Shown one piece after another: positions 10,121 through 19,419 of a stretch of DNA of 47,716 nucleotides. Both the position numbers and the translations under genes were made by a program. Below the pieces are notes generated by a model. It saw only the letters and a list, made by a program, of their open reading frames with translations, searched no databases and was not told the DNA's origin. The DNA is from Fuerstiella sp. (GTDB lineage Bacteria; Planctomycetota; Planctomycetia; Planctomycetales; Planctomycetaceae). The stretch is from contig JAQWOH010000035.1 of assembly GCA_029245955.1 (NCBI GenBank), forward strand, positions 1 to 47,716. Reading direction: 5' to 3'. Numbering within the stretch: the first letter of the stretch is position 1; each line of letters begins with the position of its first letter.

Positions 10121-11191
10121 ATGTCAGAGCCATCTCCCGAAGAATTGCTGTCTGCCGAGTTCGATGATTTAACGTCGGCAGGTCCGACTATGCAGATGTC
10201 GCCGCAGGATTTGGAAATGTTCCAGCAGTGGCGTGATCTCGGAGATTGTCTGCGAGCTATTCCGATAGAGTCCAGTCGTCGGATCTCCGTTGTCGTGCGC
10301 AAGCGAATTGAATCGCCTCAGTCTGAATCCAGTCGTAGAGAAGGGGCTGTTTCCACAGAATCGCCGCGCCATATCCGCCGGAATGTGATCGCGATTCTGA
10401 CGGCTGCAGCAGCGATTACAATCGTAACTGTGCCAGTTTCGTTTCTGGTCAGGCAGACCGATTCAATGTCGGTTCCAATGATGGCGGATGCAGGCGGCGT
10501 CCTTGCCAATGTGCCCGCGCAGGTGAACCGGCTCTTGCCGGCAAACTCACGGGAATGGGAGGTTGTGGTGGTTACGGTTTCCGAACAGAAGCTCGCTGAA
10601 GTCAGCAGCCGACTGCGGCAGTCGATTGGCGAAAACGGGCTTGAGATACAGGCATTGTCTGAGGCGAGTTCGGGTGACGACCAGACAATGGGCGTGTTGA
10701 TGTCGTCTGCAGAAACTTCATGGGAACTTCTTGTTGCGTTGGATACCGGGTTTGATGACGGTGTTGAAGGAGACATTCGGACGGAGTGGAATCCGCAGCA
10801 AATCGGCGATTTTGATCGTGACGAGCTACTCGCCCGGCTGACAGAATCAATGAATACGCCCACTCAGTCAGACGTGTATTTCGGTGAAATGTTTGTGGTC
10901 GTACCTACGAACGACACTCTGGTGATGGCAGTCACTCAACTGAATGCGGATGAGCACAGGGCGGACGCAGACAACAACGCTGAAAGCACTGTTGTGTCGG
11001 CGAATACGTTGCCAGCGGCATCGCGTGCGGGCAGAACGGAATCTTTACCAGTGGCCGCAGGCAGCGAACGTGTCGGTGGTCGTCCGGTGCTGGTTTTGTT
11101 TCAGAGAAGAACTGCTTCCGGTGATTCGCAGGGCAATTACCGGCAGCGACACGGTCATTCTCTGGTCGACCACGTGTCGTTGCCTGGTTAG
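10121..11191 (+). CDS. Single-pass membrane protein resembling anti-sigma regulators
   Basis: 356 residues from ATG 10121; a longer frame reaches TTG 9989 but has no ribosome site. A soluble acidic N-terminus of about 75 residues (PEELLSAEFDDL, QWRDLGDCLRAIP) is followed by basic residues and one transmembrane helix near residue 95 (NVIAILTAAAAITIVTVPVSF). The C-terminal part of about 230 residues would lie outside the cytoplasm, contains a strand-rich region (EWEVVVVTVSEQKLAEVSSRL) and ends in an Arg/His-rich tail. The topology resembles planctomycete anti-sigma-type proteins but there is no His-Cys zinc motif and no sigma gene adjacent, so this is only a resemblance. The stop overlaps the stop of the convergent gene by four bases (11188-11191). 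Confidence 0.65.
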   Translation: MSEPSPEELLSAEFDDLTSAGPTMQMSPQDLEMFQQWRDLGDCLRAIPIESSRRISVVVRKRIESPQSESSRREGAVSTESPRHIRRNVIAILTAAAAITIVTVPVSFLVRQTDSMSVPMMADAGGVLANVPAQVNRLLPANSREWEVVVVTVSEQKLAEVSSRLRQSIGENGLEIQALSEASSGDDQTMGVLMSSAETSWELLVALDTGFDDGVEGDIRTEWNPQQIGDFDRDELLARLTESMNTPTQSDVYFGEMFVVVPTNDTLVMAVTQLNADEHRADADNNAESTVVSANTLPAASRAGRTESLPVAAGSERVGGRPVLVLFQRRTASGDSQGNYRQRHGHSLVDHVSLPG

Positions 11192-11598
11192 TTATCCTCT
11201 ATCCTGAGCCCTGTCGCATTGATCGCTGATGCCAGGCTTTGTGCATTCGCCCCAAGAGTCACCTGAAGTGTGTTGAATTCGTCCAGCAACTTGCTGACAT
11301 GAAAGTGACTCGTAACAGAATTCGTCTGCTCCGCATCACACTCGACGGTGGTGGCGACGATGCCGTGATCGTTCAACCCAATCTGAGCGACCTTTGCATC
11401 TGCCAGCACAATAATGCTGACGGCTGATGATTGATCCAGTCCGCTTGGCCTGTGAAACCTGCGCCGAAGCCGGACAGTTGTTTCACCGGGTGTTCCACAA
11501 TGCGACGACGCATCGAACGGCAGGGTGCAGCGATCCCATGTTGAGCCGTCATCGACGGAATACTCCCACGGGCCGGCCAGTCGAATGTCGTGTGGCAT
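11188..11598 (-). CDS. Small beta-sandwich-like protein, partner of the oxidoreductase gene
   Basis: 136 residues from ATG 11598, 36 bases after the stop of the Gfo/Idh/MocA gene and probably in the same transcript; a TTG at 11607 is an alternative start. The sequence LAGPWEYSVDDGSTW and TVRLRRRFHRP is reminiscent of the sugar-binding jelly-roll domain of family 2 glycoside hydrolases, followed by alternating strand-like segments (VSIIVLADAKVAQIGLNDH). There is no signal peptide and no catalytic residue set is evident. Function not recognised; the position suggests a role with the sugar-type oxidoreductase (inference). Confidence 0.6.
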   Translation of the reverse strand: MPHDIRLAGPWEYSVDDGSTWDRCTLPFDASSHCGTPGETTVRLRRRFHRPSGLDQSSAVSIIVLADAKVAQIGLNDHGIVATTVECDAEQTNSVTSHFHVSKLLDEFNTLQVTLGANAQSLASAINATGLRIEDN

Positions 11599-11634
11599 GA
11601 AATACAATCCGTGATGGAAGCCGGCAGCAGAACG

Positions 11635-12804
11635 TTACCAGTTCTGCCATTGTGAATTGGAGTCATTGCTGTCCAGACATCGAGTCATGAAACGGACTCC
11701 TGCATAACCGTCGTGGACCGATGGGTACAGCGACGACGACCGATCAAACGCTATCCCGGCGTCGACTCGGCGCATATCAGCAAACGCGTCGCGATAGACA
11801 TTTGCAAATGCTTCGAAGAATGCCTCGGGGTGTCCTCCTGGAAGACGGCATGCGGCACTGGCGGAGGGTGAAGAGTGCTCTGCAGTCGGGTCACGTTCGT
11901 AGATGTGAACCGGTTTCCCCAGTGCCCTCACAAATAATTGATTCGGTTCTTCCTGACGCCAGGTCAAGGCCGCCCTGGTGCCGTCGATTTCGACCGACAG
12001 GTCATTCAGTCGGCCGTGCGTAACCTGACTCCATGTGATCATACCTGTGCTCCCGTTGCTGAACCGGATCATCGCATGTCCATAGTCATCAAGCTGGTGA
12101 TGATCAGAGTTTGACTGCATGCTGCTCAGCAGTTTTTCCGGCGTCAGCCCCGTTACGAAACTGGCCAGATGAAATGCGTGCGTACCGACATCCCCCAGAG
12201 ACCCCGCTCGGCCATTCCTGTGGGGGTCTGACTTCCATTCGCCGCGGGCCTGGTGAGCGCCAGGTTTCATGCCGTGCATCCAACCCTGCACATAGGTGGC
12301 CCGCACAGCGATGATTTCCCCCAGTTCTCCGCTCATGATCATTTCACGTGCCTGACGCATCAGTGGATAGCCGGAGTAGTTGTGGGTCAGAGCAAACACT
12401 CGTCCCGTCTGCTGAACGGCCGCTACCATTTGCTGAGCGTCGCTCAGGTTAATGGTCATCGGCTTGTCGCAGACGACGTGGAAACCAGCCTCCATTGCCG
12501 CACAGGCGATTTCGCAATGAGTAAAGTTAGGCGTCGCAATGGACAGAAAATTGACACGCTGGTCCTCCGGTCGTCGGCTTTCCGCATCCAGCAGTTGCTG
12601 CCACGAGCCGTAGGCTCGATCCGTTGAGATGCCGAACTCGGCAGCAGCTTGTCGTGAACGTTTTGCGTCGGAAGAGAACGCGCCGGCGACAAGGACGGCT
12701 TCGCGGTCCAGTGTCGCGGCCGTCGCATGAACTTTTCCGATAAAACCAGCGCCACCGCCACCAATCAGGGCCATTCGAAGTGGCTTGCTGCGAACGTCTG
12801 TCAT
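11635..12804 (-). CDS. Gfo/Idh/MocA family oxidoreductase
   Basis: 389 residues. The N-terminal Rossmann fold begins MALIGGGGAGFIGKVHA, and the family's Lys motif appears as CDKPM at about 112, in place of the usual EKP. The C-terminal half has the family helix with GSLGDVGTHAFHLASFVTG, where Asp and His are the usual substrate-pocket residues. Members interconvert sugars or inositols with NAD(P). The long form with WxxxPHxxG-like elements (GEWKSDPHRNGRAG) is typical of planctomycete paralogs, which are very numerous. Lack of a twin-arginine or Sec leader suggests a cytosolic enzyme. Upstream gene of a two-gene operon with the small protein at 11188-11598. Confidence 0.92.
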   Translation of the reverse strand: MTDVRSKPLRMALIGGGGAGFIGKVHATAATLDREAVLVAGAFSSDAKRSRQAAAEFGISTDRAYGSWQQLLDAESRRPEDQRVNFLSIATPNFTHCEIACAAMEAGFHVVCDKPMTINLSDAQQMVAAVQQTGRVFALTHNYSGYPLMRQAREMIMSGELGEIIAVRATYVQGWMHGMKPGAHQARGEWKSDPHRNGRAGSLGDVGTHAFHLASFVTGLTPEKLLSSMQSNSDHHQLDDYGHAMIRFSNGSTGMITWSQVTHGRLNDLSVEIDGTRAALTWRQEEPNQLFVRALGKPVHIYERDPTAEHSSPSASAACRLPGGHPEAFFEAFANVYRDAFADMRRVDAGIAFDRSSSLYPSVHDGYAGVRFMTRCLDSNDSNSQWQNW

Positions 12805-12990
12805 TCCCGCTGGGCTTTCTTCAAGTCGGTTCAGTTATGTCCACCGGTAGAGACCGCGGCAAGCTTCAGTAGATTCACTGCGTTCTTCACGCTGGTCAGC
12901 AACATTCCGCACCACAGGATTGGTCCTGACCGCTTAGAATTGCCAGCGTGTTCGATCAGTGCGTTGGTGTCGGTGACGCCAGGTGATACC

Positions 12991-13686
12991 TCAACTGCCA
13001 CATCCACCTGATCCGCAACCACCTCCACCATTGCCACAGCCGCCGCCGGATGTCTGGTGTACGATGCCGTCTGCCTCAACGGGCTGCACATGAACAATTC
13101 CGAGACCAGCCGCAGCAGCCAGCAGCGCCAGGCGAGTCGTTTCTGCATTCTGGCCGTTGAGGACATAAAGAATCAGACTTTGGCGATCCAGCGTCCATTC
13201 GAGATCGATCAGCTGCAGTTCCAGGCCCCAGTCGCGGACGCGAACCTGCCAGTCAAAGAATTCGTGGTCCGCATTCTGTCGATTTACAAGAAACTCGTCC
13301 TGGTCAGCAGAATTCGAAATTCGCAGTAACTGTCCGGTCACTGCTTTCTCCGGGCTGGCAACAGCGTTGCCGACGATTTCCAGCAATTGCCCGGTTTCGA
13401 TCCCGCGTTCAGTGGCCACAACAACTTGTACGCCATGAATCGTTCGCCCGGTCATCGAATCCAGGACATCGCTTGAAACGGTGAATCGAGCAATCTGCGG
13501 GACGACGCCGTATCGGACAAGTGCGACCACCGGCGGAGAACTCTCTGTTTCGGGCGATATTTCGGCGTTTTCACTATTCCTGCTGATCATAACGTCATCA
13601 AACCTTCGCTGGGGCCGCTGTAAAACAGCGTTCGTTGGCCTGCCTGCCGTTTTTACGCGTAACATGTTGGGACGTTGGGGCGACAT
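12991..13686 (-). CDS. PSP1 domain protein with Gly/Cys-rich C-terminal tail
   Basis: 231 residues. The core (about 60-215) matches the PSP1 C-terminal region found in YaaT/RicT: RYGVVPQIARF, GVQVVVATERGIETGQLLE and LQLIDLEWTLDRQSLILYVL. In Bacillus this family acts in RNA maturation and signalling complexes; the role in planctomycetes is not known. The protein ends in a 16-residue Gly/Cys tail (GCGNGGGGCGSGGCGS), a likely metal or iron-sulfur site. ATG 13686 was preferred because GGGA lies 8 bases upstream; ATG 13590 is also possible and would remove a low-complexity N-terminus. Monocistronic; an opposing frame at 12831-13166 is not supported. Confidence 0.82.
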   Translation of the reverse strand: MSPQRPNMLRVKTAGRPTNAVLQRPQRRFDDVMISRNSENAEISPETESSPPVVALVRYGVVPQIARFTVSSDVLDSMTGRTIHGVQVVVATERGIETGQLLEIVGNAVASPEKAVTGQLLRISNSADQDEFLVNRQNADHEFFDWQVRVRDWGLELQLIDLEWTLDRQSLILYVLNGQNAETTRLALLAAAAGLGIVHVQPVEADGIVHQTSGGGCGNGGGGCGSGGCGS

Positions 13687-13787
13687 GAGACCGGTCCCGT
13701 TCTGATACTGCGACGACACGGACTTATAGTCTCAATCATCGTCGTGCTGGCTTTTTGTCCGTTCCAAGTGTCCGGGATTTTAACCAA

Positions 13788-13901
13788 ATGCACTGCGGAC
13801 GCGGACATGCGCCACTGCAATACCTGACTTCGCAGGATCCGGAACAGTTCCTGTGTGCACACCGAGCGAACGATTACGTTCGTGATTTTTTCTCCGCTTA
13901 A
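13788..13901 (+). CDS. Possible 37-residue leader ORF upstream of tdh
   Basis: ATG 13788 opens a 37-codon frame (ending VRDFFSA) in the roughly 340-base gap before tdh on the same strand. Its last codons coincide with a hairpin plus T-run (13867-13891). No strong ribosome site (GGGA is 14 bases away) and no homologous family recognised. It is not rich in threonine, so a classical attenuator peptide is not indicated. Recorded as a candidate only. Confidence 0.25.
   Translation: MHCGRGHAPLQYLTSQDPEQFLCAHRANDYVRDFFSA
13867..13891 (+). terminator. Hairpin with T-tract (terminator or attenuator-like)
   Basis: CGAACG-ATTA-CGTTCG (13867-13882) is followed by GTGATTTTTT. This is a short intrinsic-terminator shape on the plus strand, although no established plus-strand gene precedes it; it lies about 130 bases before tdh, so it may act on a leader transcript. 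Confidence 0.4.
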
Positions 13902-14023
13902 CGTTCGGCAACAATTCGGCGGCGAAATGAGGTCAATATTCGGCACAACGTGGGATTGCTCAGTCAGCGTTGACTAACATACTGCGCAGTTCGCTCATTA
14001 TACAACAGACTCGGAGAGAATTC

Positions 14024-15046
14024 GTGAAAGCGCTGGTTAAGAAGGACGCGACGCGGGGACTGTGGCTGGAAGATGTGCCCGAACCCGATGTTGGCGTCAA
14101 TGACGTGCTTATCAAAGTCGACCGGACGGGGATTTGTGGAACAGATGTTCATATTTATCAATGGGACCAGTGGGCTCAGAAGACGATTCCGGTGCCGATG
14201 GTGGTCGGTCACGAATTCGTGGGTGAAGTTGTGGACGTGGGTTCAAACGTGCTGGATTTTCACTCGGGCGAAGTCGTGAGCGGGGAAGGACACGTAGTCT
14301 GCGGGCGCTGTCGCAACTGCCTTGCCGGACGAAGACATCTGTGCATCCGCACTGAGGGTATTGGCGTCAACCGCCCCGGTGCGTTTGCCGAATACATTTC
14401 ACTGCCGATGACAAACGTGTGGCATCACGCCGATGACATTGATCGGGACATCGCGTCGATCTTCGATCCGTTCGGCAATGCGGTTCACACCGCGCTGTCG
14501 TTTCCGGTGCTGGGCGAAGATGTGGTGATTACCGGAGCCGGCCCAATCGGTCTGATGGCAGCGGCGGTCGTCCGTCATGCCGGCGCGCGTCACGTGGTCA
14601 TCACGGACGTTAATCCTTGGCGTTTGAATCTGGCCAGGAAACTAGGCGTGACCCGAGCTGTCGATGTCCGTTCAGAAACTCTGCCCGATGTGCAGAAGCA
14701 GTTGGGAATGGTCGAAGGGTTCGACGTTGGTCTGGAAATGTCCGGTAATCCGTCAGCGTTCCGGGACATGCTGGCAACTATTTGTCACGGTGGCAAAGTT
14801 GCAATGCTCGGCATCCCGTCGGGAGAGATGGCCATCGACTGGAACACCGTTGTATTCAACATGCTGACCATCAAAGGCATCTACGGCCGTGAGATGTACG
14901 AAACGTGGTACAAGATGACGGTCATGCTGCAAAGTGGCCTGGACATCAACCCGGTGATCACGCACCGGATGCCGTACACGGATTTTGAAGACGGCTTCCA
15001 GGCCATGATTTCGGGAGAATCCGGCAAGGTGATTCTGAAATGGTAA
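14024..15046 (+). CDS. tdh: L-threonine 3-dehydrogenase
   Basis: 340 residues, matching the length and sequence of the Escherichia coli enzyme throughout. It oxidises L-threonine to 2-amino-3-ketobutyrate with NAD in the cytosol. Visible features are the catalytic zinc ligands C38 ([10 protein letters not shown]) and H63-E64 (GHEFVGE), the four-Cys structural zinc loop ([15 protein letters not shown]), [15 protein letters not shown], the NAD motif [11 protein letters not shown], and [14 protein letters not shown]. The start is GTG 14024 with GGAGAG at 14013-14018; the frame extends upstream to 13970 but homology begins at this GTG. The 2-amino-3-ketobutyrate CoA ligase gene (kbl), often adjacent in other bacteria, is not here. 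Confidence 0.95.
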   Translation: MKALVKKDATRGLWLEDVPEPDVGVNDVLIKVDRTGICGTDVHIYQWDQWAQKTIPVPMVVGHEFVGEVVDVGSNVLDFHSGEVVSGEGHVVCGRCRNCLAGRRHLCIRTEGIGVNRPGAFAEYISLPMTNVWHHADDIDRDIASIFDPFGNAVHTALSFPVLGEDVVITGAGPIGLMAAAVVRHAGARHVVITDVNPWRLNLARKLGVTRAVDVRSETLPDVQKQLGMVEGFDVGLEMSGNPSAFRDMLATICHGGKVAMLGIPSGEMAIDWNTVVFNMLTIKGIYGREMYETWYKMTVMLQSGLDINPVITHRMPYTDFEDGFQAMISGESGKVILKW

Positions 15047-15226
15047 AACGCAATCGACAATCGTCGGCAATTGTGGCTCAGCATGCTCAGGGCTGAAAAC
15101 ATCTCCGTTGCTGACAACGCTGCTCAACGCCCGGCATTGCTGCAGAAATCCACGACACGGCTTTCAGCACGTCTCGTGAAATTTTCTTAACCGAAGACTT
15201 CTTTGCTTCTTGACCAGGATTGAATT

Positions 15227-15976
15227 GTGTCAGACACACAGAAACCGGAACTACCTGAGCCACTGGATGTGATTGCTGTCGGAGCACATCCTGACGATGT
15301 CGAAATCGCCTGCGGTGGGACACTGGCCGCAATGGTGCGTCAGGGGCTGCGGGTAGGCATCGTGGACCTGACGGACGGAGAGCCTACCCCGCTCAGCCCG
15401 GGTCCAGAAGTTCGGTTGGAGGAGGCCCGCACGGCGGCGGAGATTCTGGGTGTCCATATTAGAGAAACTCTGGACCTGCCAAATCGGCGGCTCTTCGATG
15501 GCTTCGAGGAACGAATAGAGCTGGCCAAGGTCTTCCGTCGCTATCGACCATCACTGGTTATGGGTATTGCCGACAAGACTCCATTGGCGTCGCCGGATCA
15601 TTGGCAGGCCATGCAGATCACGGATGCGGCAATTTTCTACTCACGGCTCACAAAATGGGATGAACTTTTCGAAAACCTGCCGGTTCATCGTATTCAGAAA
15701 CAAATTTGGTATCCTTTGGGCCTTCAGAATCTCAGCCTTCCTGAAGGTGGAGGTCGGTTTATCTCTGATATTTCTGATACTCTGGAGATCAAGTTGGCGT
15801 CCATTCGAGCCTACCAAACTCAGTTCCCTGCGACGAAACAACGAGTTTTTCAGCTGGTGGAAAGCCAGAATCGTCTGTTGGGCACCTCGGCTGGATTCGA
15901 AGCCGGCGAAATGTTGATCAACGCCACGACCTTAGGAATCCGTGACGTGTTTGGGACAATTTGCGTGACGAAGTAA
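15227..15976 (+). CDS. PIG-L family deacetylase (BshB1-like)
   Basis: 249 residues from GTG 15227, with AGGA about 9 bases upstream. The zinc motif AHPDDVE is at about 19-25 and the second metal/His element appears as ASPDHWQAM. The layout ([21 protein letters not shown], then [11 protein letters not shown]) is that of the BshB1 type, which removes the acetyl group from N-acetylglucosaminyl malate in bacillithiol synthesis. Members of this subgroup also act on other N-acetylglucosaminyl conjugates, and no bshA or bshC lies nearby, so the exact substrate is open. Cytosolic; the same strand as tdh but about 180 bases away. Confidence 0.88.
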   Translation: MSDTQKPELPEPLDVIAVGAHPDDVEIACGGTLAAMVRQGLRVGIVDLTDGEPTPLSPGPEVRLEEARTAAEILGVHIRETLDLPNRRLFDGFEERIELAKVFRRYRPSLVMGIADKTPLASPDHWQAMQITDAAIFYSRLTKWDELFENLPVHRIQKQIWYPLGLQNLSLPEGGGRFISDISDTLEIKLASIRAYQTQFPATKQRVFQLVESQNRLLGTSAGFEAGEMLINATTLGIRDVFGTICVTK

Positions 15977-16051
15977 CGGCTCCCGACCTGCGGATACTTG
16001 AACAATTAGAACATCAGCGTCCTTCTCCGGAAGGATCTTTCGGATCAATCA

Positions 16052-16792
16052 ATGGTTTCCATTCGAACAGGCCATGTAAGTATCACGGGCAACTTCCGTG
16101 AGAATAACGAAGACAGCTACGTTGTGGACGATTCGCATCGGTATTTTATCGTTGCTGACGGCATGGGGGGGCAGAACGCTGGCGAGAAAGCCAGTGCGCT
16201 TGCTGTTGAGTTGATTGCGAAACAGCTGGAGCAGTTGCTGAACTTTGACGGCGGCCCCAAGGCTGAAGTCGTTCACGTCATTGACCAATCGGTGGACTAC
16301 GCAAACACTGAGATCATGTCGTTGAGTGAGGTCGATCCGTCCTCTCGCAATATGGGAACAACCGTTGTGTTCCTTGTCCGTGCCGGGAACAACTTCTACA
16401 TCGGCGGTGTGGGCGACAGTCGGGTCTATCTGCTGCGAAACGGCAATCTTCAGCAGCTTACGAATGATCATTCACTGACGCAGGCTCTGCTCGAAGCCGG
16501 AACTATCAACGAAGAAGAAGCAAAGACTCATCGTTATCGCAACGTTCTTTATCGTTACCTGGGAACCAAAGACGGTTCGGCCGGGACGGACGCCAGCGAA
16601 ATTAAGCCGGAAAGTGGTGACCGATACTATTTGTGTTCGGATGGCGTCACCGATGGCGTCGGCGACGGTCAGATTCAGGAACTGCTTGTCTCTACCGACG
16701 ATCCTCAGGAGATCGCTCAAAAACTGGTGGACGCAGCGCTGGAAGGTGGCTCGCGCGACAATATCACCGGTGTCGTGGTGATTGTGGAATAA
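16052..16792 (+). CDS. PP2C-type serine/threonine protein phosphatase
   Basis: 246 residues. All main PP2C/PPM motifs are present in order: RENNEDSYVV near residue 17, VADGMGGQNAGEKAS around 37, MGTTVVFLV, GGVGDSRVYLLRNG, a catalytic-core SDGVTDGVGD around 197 and SRDNITGVVVIVE at the C-terminus. These supply the metal-binding aspartates, so it should be an active, soluble Mn/Mg-dependent phosphatase. It probably opposes Ser/Thr kinases of the Pkn2 type, which are abundant in planctomycetes; none is in this window. A G7 run near 16165 lies in the DGMGG codons. Convergent with the sigma-54 activator gene. Confidence 0.93.
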   Translation: MVSIRTGHVSITGNFRENNEDSYVVDDSHRYFIVADGMGGQNAGEKASALAVELIAKQLEQLLNFDGGPKAEVVHVIDQSVDYANTEIMSLSEVDPSSRNMGTTVVFLVRAGNNFYIGGVGDSRVYLLRNGNLQQLTNDHSLTQALLEAGTINEEEAKTHRYRNVLYRYLGTKDGSAGTDASEIKPESGDRYYLCSDGVTDGVGDGQIQELLVSTDDPQEIAQKLVDAALEGGSRDNITGVVVIVE

Positions 16793-16949
16793 GGCCGCTG
16801 CACAACAGAGCTTACCTGCTGATTGCACTCCGTTTGTGCCACCGTCAATGATTCACAGGCGGAATTTTTGCAGCCCTTGCAGCAAGCACAGCTAAACCAC
16901 GAAAGACGACGGCTGCGTTCCTGTCCATGCAGCAGCGGATTATTGGTTG

Positions 16950-18947
16950 TCAGTCCGCTGATTCGCCAACCACTTCGGACATCTGCAGTTGTTTCATCTT
17001 GCGGTACAGGTTGGAACGGTGCAGTCCCAGCAGCCTGGCCGCGTCCGTCATGTTGTTATTCACCTGGTTGATGCTGCGGCGAATGAAGTCCTTTTGAAAC
17101 TCGCGGGTGGCGCCGTCAAGGCCGAGTTCCAGTGAGAGCCGAGGACCACCGTCGTGATCCGGACTTAGAATGAATGCCAGATCGTCGGCGTCAATACGGT
17201 CCTTCGGAGCCAGAAAAGCAACACGTTCCATCAGGTTTCGCAACTCCCTGATATTTCCCGGCCATGCATGTGCCTGAAGTCTGCGGCGGGCATCAGACGA
17301 AAGCTGTAGTCCCGCTCGCCGAGCTTTGGTGGCAAAACGACTCAGAAAATGTTCAGCCAGTGGAAGGATGTCTTCGGGACGATCGCGCAGTGATGGCAGG
17401 TCCAGTGTTACGACACTCAGGCGATAGTACAGATCCTCTCGAAAACGCTTCTCACGGACTGCCTCAGTCAGATTGGAATTTGTCGCTGCCACAATCCGGA
17501 CATTCACCGGAATTGTATCAGAACCGCCAACCCTCGTGATTGTTTTCTGTTCAAGGACACGGAGCAGTTTCGCCTGCCCTCCAAGACTCATGTCACCTAT
17601 TTCGTCCAGAAACAGTGTTCCTCCGTCAGCGAGTTCAAATTTTCCCTGACGTGAATCTCTGGCATCCGTGAAAGCGCCCTGCTCATGGCCAAACAATTCG
17701 CTTTCAAGCAATGATTCTGCGATCGCCGCACAGTTCACGGCCACGAACGGGCTGTTTGATCGAGCCCCACCAAAGTGGATAGAATTGGCCACCACCTCCT
17801 TGCCAGTGCCACTTTCACCCAGCACAAGCACCGGCAGGTCAGTCGACGCCAGGCGATCGATCGTATCTCGTAAAGCCGCTATGGCGGAACTCGTGCCTAC
17901 GATTTCCACCTGACTGGTAACCTTCTCGGCCAACTGGTCGCGACTTCTGTTCAGCAGACTTCGTTCGCGGAGATTGCGCAAAGCCACTGCTGCCTGCGTT
18001 CCCAGTTGCTGCAGGCAATCAACGTCGTCCTCCGAAAATGCGTGTCCTCCGTCGCGATTGATCGCTTCAAACGCCCCAACGATTGTGCCGTCAGCATCTC
18101 GCAGGGGGACACATACAAGGTTGTGAGTTCTGTAGCCGCTGCGCTGATCAACTTCCTTGTTAAATCGAGGGTCGTCATAAGCATCAGCCACCACAATCGC
18201 GCTGCCCGTCCGCAGGGTCTCACCGACAATGCCTTCGTTCGCCGGCAGCCGCAACGAACCGTTCTTGACCCCCAGAGCGGGCCGTGCTTCCACTTCGTTT
18301 CGTTCCTGATCCCATAGAAAAATACTGCTGCGGTCACAGCCCAGCAGGCGCGTGGCTTCGTGAGCGATCAAATCCAGCAGAGGCGCAGTTTCCTCTGCGC
18401 TGGACAAACGGGACGCAATATCCAGTGTCGACTTTAGCCGATCAACCTGCCGACGCGAATCCGCCTGCTGAGCAGCCAGCTTCAGTGACAGACCCAACGA
18501 CCTTGCAGACAGTATTCCGTTCGATAAAAGGTCTTTCCCGGCATTTCTGGTGGCCCCCACAAACAGGTCACCAACTCCGTGTCTGCGGTCCAGCGGGAAG
18601 GCGAACAACGTCCACCCGTCGCCAGCCTCACCGATTCCGGCAGCTTCACGCTCAAGTGACTCGTCCCACATCTGGTACATTGACCTGCCCAGTGAGTGGC
18701 GACCGTGCTCCGCGACCGTATCCCAGGCAGGTCCCGGCACTCGTCGAACAACTGCGAGCCATTGTGCCGCAAGCTCGGTGGCGACTTGAGGCAATTCATT
18801 GGCAAGAAAGTCGGTGAGTGAATCCGAATCCAGGGCAGCTGCCAGCTGACGACCGCAGAGCTGAATCAAGGTGCTGCATACATCGCCGCCAGCGCTATGT
18901 TGCGATTCGTTTGGACGTGTCCATTTCGTAGCCGACAAGACGATCAT
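16950..18947 (-). CDS. Sigma-54-dependent transcriptional activator with GAF domain
   Basis: About 665 residues. An N-terminal region of about 170 residues has no clear domain; a GAF domain follows (about 180-330: DRSSIFLWDQERNEVEAR, ANEGIVGETLRTG, CVPLRDADGTIVGAFEAINR). Next is the AAA+ core with Walker A GESGTGKE and Walker B GTLFLDEIGD, and a Fis-type helix-turn-helix at the end (NNMTDAARLLGLHRSNLYRKM). The loop that contacts sigma-54 reads GAFTDA instead of the canonical GAFTGA. No receiver domain, so input is probably a ligand or partner sensed by GAF. The start is uncertain: ATG 18947 abuts GGAGG, and TTG 18938 has that GGAGG at 9 bases, which is better spacing; an unlikely longer frame reaches 19010. 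Confidence 0.92.
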   Translation of the reverse strand: MIVLSATKWTRPNESQHSAGGDVCSTLIQLCGRQLAAALDSDSLTDFLANELPQVATELAAQWLAVVRRVPGPAWDTVAEHGRHSLGRSMYQMWDESLEREAAGIGEAGDGWTLFAFPLDRRHGVGDLFVGATRNAGKDLLSNGILSARSLGLSLKLAAQQADSRRQVDRLKSTLDIASRLSSAEETAPLLDLIAHEATRLLGCDRSSIFLWDQERNEVEARPALGVKNGSLRLPANEGIVGETLRTGSAIVVADAYDDPRFNKEVDQRSGYRTHNLVCVPLRDADGTIVGAFEAINRDGGHAFSEDDVDCLQQLGTQAAVALRNLRERSLLNRSRDQLAEKVTSQVEIVGTSSAIAALRDTIDRLASTDLPVLVLGESGTGKEVVANSIHFGGARSNSPFVAVNCAAIAESLLESELFGHEQGAFTDARDSRQGKFELADGGTLFLDEIGDMSLGGQAKLLRVLEQKTITRVGGSDTIPVNVRIVAATNSNLTEAVREKRFREDLYYRLSVVTLDLPSLRDRPEDILPLAEHFLSRFATKARRAGLQLSSDARRRLQAHAWPGNIRELRNLMERVAFLAPKDRIDADDLAFILSPDHDGGPRLSLELGLDGATREFQKDFIRRSINQVNNNMTDAARLLGLHRSNLYRKMKQLQMSEVVGESAD

Positions 18948-19419
18948 CCTCCACAATATCAAAATGACAGCAAGTCCGTCGCAATGCGCCATCGACATGA
19001 CACGGCACAAGAGTAATTACCTGAGTCGGAAAGTCAATTGGAAATCGTCAGGGGCCGGAAATGTCTCAATGTGACACAGTGTGCCTAACAAGTCGATGAC
19101 ACGCATTTTGCGGGTCATGAGACATATCGCGACTCCCTTTGGCCCTGACAGATCGGAAGAATCTTGCAGGCTTCAGCCGGCGGGTGTGCCCGACCGGCAT
19201 TTTCTGCGCAAAGTCAGTGGACTGCAATCAAGCTCAGCGCCGATAGGCACTGATGTAAGCAGACGGTGCGTCTCAATCACGAATCACTTTTTCCTGCGTG
19301 CCTGACGTCTGTTACGGAAACCGGATTTCCTTAACGACTCTGTACTCAAACGGCTGGCCGGGAACCAGCACCACACCGTCCAATGTCTGTCATCACCCTC
19401 AATCGAATGCAGCTTTTTC
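18948..19419. other. Divergent intergenic region between activator and sigma factor genes
   Basis: About 470 bases without a supported gene, which must hold the promoters of the divergent sigma-54 activator and sigma-70 factor genes. A hairpin-like GCCGGCGGG-tgtg-CCCGACCGGC (one bulge) followed by ATTTTC lies at 19176-19205. No convincing -24/-12 sigma-54 site was found by eye. Confidence 0.45.

Noticed and set aside
12831..13166. 111-codon ORF at the end of the PSP1 gene suggesting a frameshifted tail
   Set aside because: The PSP1 frame ends naturally after its Gly/Cys tail, and the alternative frame has no recognisable domain.
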